Shown one piece after another: positions 36,717 through 38,296 of a stretch of DNA of 38,296 bases. Every line of letters begins with the position of its first letter. The stretch's first letter is position 1. This stretch comes from Limnohabitans sp. (GTDB taxonomy: Bacteria; Pseudomonadota; Gammaproteobacteria; Burkholderiales; Burkholderiaceae_C). The stretch spans positions 1-38,296 of the forward strand of contig SHXD01000026.1 of NCBI GenBank assembly GCA_009693505.1, in the 5' to 3' direction. The translations under genes and the position numbers were made by a program. Under the pieces are notes generated by a model. It searched no databases. It saw only the letters and a list, made by a program, of their open reading frames with translations, and was not told the DNA's origin.

Positions 36717-37928
36717 TTACCAACTCCACAAGGTGCCGTCGTGCTGTAGGCGGTTGACAGGCAAATAGGCTCGCTGGTAAGGGTACTTGGCAGCTAATTT
36801 TTCATCAATGTCCACCCCGTGGCCGGGTGATTCTCCGCAATACAGCATGCCTTTTTCAAAGCGCCAATCGTGTGGGAAGACTGACAGCATTTCTTCGCTG
36901 TGCGCCATGTGTTCTTGAATGCCGAAGTTGGGTACCCAGGTGTCAAAGTGCAAAGCAGCGCCCATGCAAACAGGTGACAAATCGGTGGCGCCGTGGGAGC
37001 CCGTTCTTACTTGGTAGAGGCTGGCCAAATTGGCAATCAGTCTAAGGTGCGTGATGCCGCCCGCATGCGTGACCGTGGTGCGAATGTAGTCGATGAGCTG
37101 CTGCTCGATCAAATCTTTGCAGTCCCAAATGGTGTTAAAAATTTCGCCCACTGCCAGAGGCGTAGTGGTGTGCTGCCGGATAAGTTTGAAGGCTTCTTGA
37201 TTTTCTGCGGGCGTGGGGTCTTCCAGCCAAAACAAATGAAAGGGCTCTAAAGCTTTACCCAATCGGCCTGCTTCAATCGGTGTGAGGCGATGGTGGACAT
37301 CGTGCAGCAAATGAATGTCGGGCCCAACGGCTTCGCGCACTGCTTGAAACAAGCCGGGCGTGTGGTTCAAATATTTCTCAGTGCTCCAATCGTGCTCGTC
37401 TGGCAAAGGGCCATCGGCAGGTTCGTACATGCGGCCGTTGCCACTGACGCCATAGACTTTGTTGAGACCGGGAATACCGCTTTGCGCGCGAATGGCCAAG
37501 TAGCCCATTTCTTTGTGACGCAATACTTCGTCAACCGTTTCGGCGGTGTCGCGGCCTGTTGCATGTGCATAAGACATGATGGCGGTACGACTTCTTCCGC
37601 CTAGCAATTGGTAAAGGGGTTGCCCTGCAATTTTGGCTTTGATGTCCCACAGCGCGGTGTCTACCGCCGCAATGGCCGTCATGGTGGCCGGCCCTCTGCG
37701 CCAGTAAGCACCCTTGTAGAGATATTGCCAAATATCCTCAATTTGTTGTGGGTCGCGGCCAATCAAACATGGAATGACGTGCTCTTCTAAGTAACTCACC
37801 ACCGACAACTCGCGACCATTGAGCGTGGCATCGCCAACGCCAGTGAGGCCTTGATCGGTTTCAATTTTGAGCGTGACAAAATTGCGACCCGGGCTGCAAA
37901 CAATGACGCGAGCGGCTTTGATTTTCAT
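36717..37928 (-). CDS. manD: D-mannonate dehydratase (enolase superfamily, ManD/RspA)
   Basis: Dehydrates D-mannonate to 2-keto-3-deoxygluconate in hexuronate breakdown. The 403-residue protein has the ManD start [44 protein letters not shown], the [12 protein letters not shown] metal/catalytic segment, and the unusually conserved end [33 protein letters not shown]. Some relatives are D-gluconate dehydratases or have low activity, so the substrate is inferred. The ATG overlaps the stop of the upstream dehydrogenase (ATGA), which supports a hexuronate pathway. It is convergent with slmA, three bases apart. Confidence 0.92.
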   Translation of the reverse strand: MKIKAARVIVCSPGRNFVTLKIETDQGLTGVGDATLNGRELSVVSYLEEHVIPCLIGRDPQQIEDIWQYLYKGAYWRRGPATMTAIAAVDTALWDIKAKIAGQPLYQLLGGRSRTAIMSYAHATGRDTAETVDEVLRHKEMGYLAIRAQSGIPGLNKVYGVSGNGRMYEPADGPLPDEHDWSTEKYLNHTPGLFQAVREAVGPDIHLLHDVHHRLTPIEAGRLGKALEPFHLFWLEDPTPAENQEAFKLIRQHTTTPLAVGEIFNTIWDCKDLIEQQLIDYIRTTVTHAGGITHLRLIANLASLYQVRTGSHGATDLSPVCMGAALHFDTWVPNFGIQEHMAHSEEMLSVFPHDWRFEKGMLYCGESPGHGVDIDEKLAAKYPYQRAYLPVNRLQHDGTLWSW

Positions 37929-38296
37929 GTGAAGTTTTGTTGAATGATGTATTTCACCGTAGCGTCAACGCCTTGATGCAACACTTGGTCGTGCCAATAA
38001 CTAACGCGCTCAAGCCACGCTTCTGAGGCTGCCAGTTCGTTGCCCCACAGATCTTCACGCGCCAACAAGGCGCGAACACATGCATGTGATTCTGTGGCTT
38101 GTTTTGCACCAATGGCCATCAGACTTTCGGCCTGAGGATCGTTAAGGGTGAAAGCTTTACCCTGTTCATCTTTGGCCAAGGTGTAACGCAGAAAAATAGC
38201 TGCAGCCAATGCGTGGTGCTCAAACGATTGGCCTTTGGCCATTTGACCCAAAACAGAAGGCGGCCAACGTTGAGGAATTTTTTGGGAGCTGTCAGT
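37925..38296 (-). CDS. Fructuronate reductase/mannitol dehydrogenase family, C-terminus
   Basis: Partial gene; its 5' part lies beyond the window edge. The frame is open to the edge and reads [14 protein letters not shown], the conserved K-I-P-Q-R segment of the long-chain mannitol dehydrogenase family, followed by the helical C-terminal domain ending QNFT. Members include UxuB (fructuronate to mannonate) and mannitol or arabinitol dehydrogenases. Its coupling to manD (ATGA overlap) argues for UxuB, because UxuB's product is the manD substrate. About the last 124 residues are present; family proteins have about 480. Confidence 0.85.
   Translation of the reverse strand, partial: TDSSQKIPQRWPPSVLGQMAKGQSFEHHALAAAIFLRYTLAKDEQGKAFTLNDPQAESLMAIGAKQATESHACVRALLAREDLWGNELAASEAWLERVSYWHDQVLHQGVDATVKYIIQQNFT

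Overview
The window looks like a chromosomal segment of a betaproteobacterium, most likely Burkholderiales and probably Comamonadaceae (freshwater Limnohabitans/Rhodoferax-like). This rests on family resemblance: a sigma-54 gene behind lptA-lptB, an SlmA-type regulator next to argB, a fused isobutyryl-CoA mutase, a phasin paired with a TetR regulator, a remnant of a Bug/TctC binding protein, and many peptide and amide uptake genes. No tRNA, rRNA, insertion sequence, CRISPR array or prophage was seen. Genes are packed tightly and no gap exceeds about 240 bases.

Layout. (1) 1-8362, all minus strand: a CoA-transferase, a LysR regulator, argS, a SPOR-domain protein, dsbA, lptA, lptB, rpoN and the first 24 codons of an RlmL-like RNA methyltransferase. 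(2) 8600-12254, plus strand: malate synthase G, the decayed tail of a Bug-type solute-binding protein, and a DUF2817 hydrolase. (3) 12277-16572, minus strand: icmF followed by gshB, with a striking palindromic operator inside the icmF promoter. (4) 16646-20357: two YeeE/YedE-type sulfur transporter subunits divergent from a two-cysteine CsoR/CstR-like repressor, a persulfide dioxygenase-rhodanese fusion, and a translationally coupled M20 deacylase. (5) 20387-31098: a peptide and amide utilisation island with an amidase, a four-gene Dpp/Opp-type ABC importer (two ATPases fused), an M81 (MlrC-like) metallopeptidase, a second amidase and a C45-type N-terminal nucleophile enzyme. (6) 31120-36713: coaX, a TetR regulator with a phasin, rfbB-rfbD, argB and slmA. 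(7) 36717-38296, minus strand: mannonate dehydratase and the C-terminus of a fructuronate reductase/mannitol dehydrogenase-family protein, cut by the window edge.

How they work together. Region 4 reads as a reactive-sulfur response: a thiol-based repressor, an enzyme that oxidises persulfide and moves sulfane sulfur, and membrane proteins for a sulfur species; gshB nearby makes the glutathione such dioxygenases use. Region 5 reads as import of oligopeptides or amide-linked compounds followed by stepwise cytosolic hydrolysis; the real substrate is unknown. icmF, glcB, the CoA-transferase and the phasin fit a carbon economy based on acyl-CoA, glyoxylate and polyhydroxyalkanoate. The most unusual signals are the icmF promoter-operator, the CstR-like sulfur module, and the co-located set of amide-bond hydrolases around one importer.
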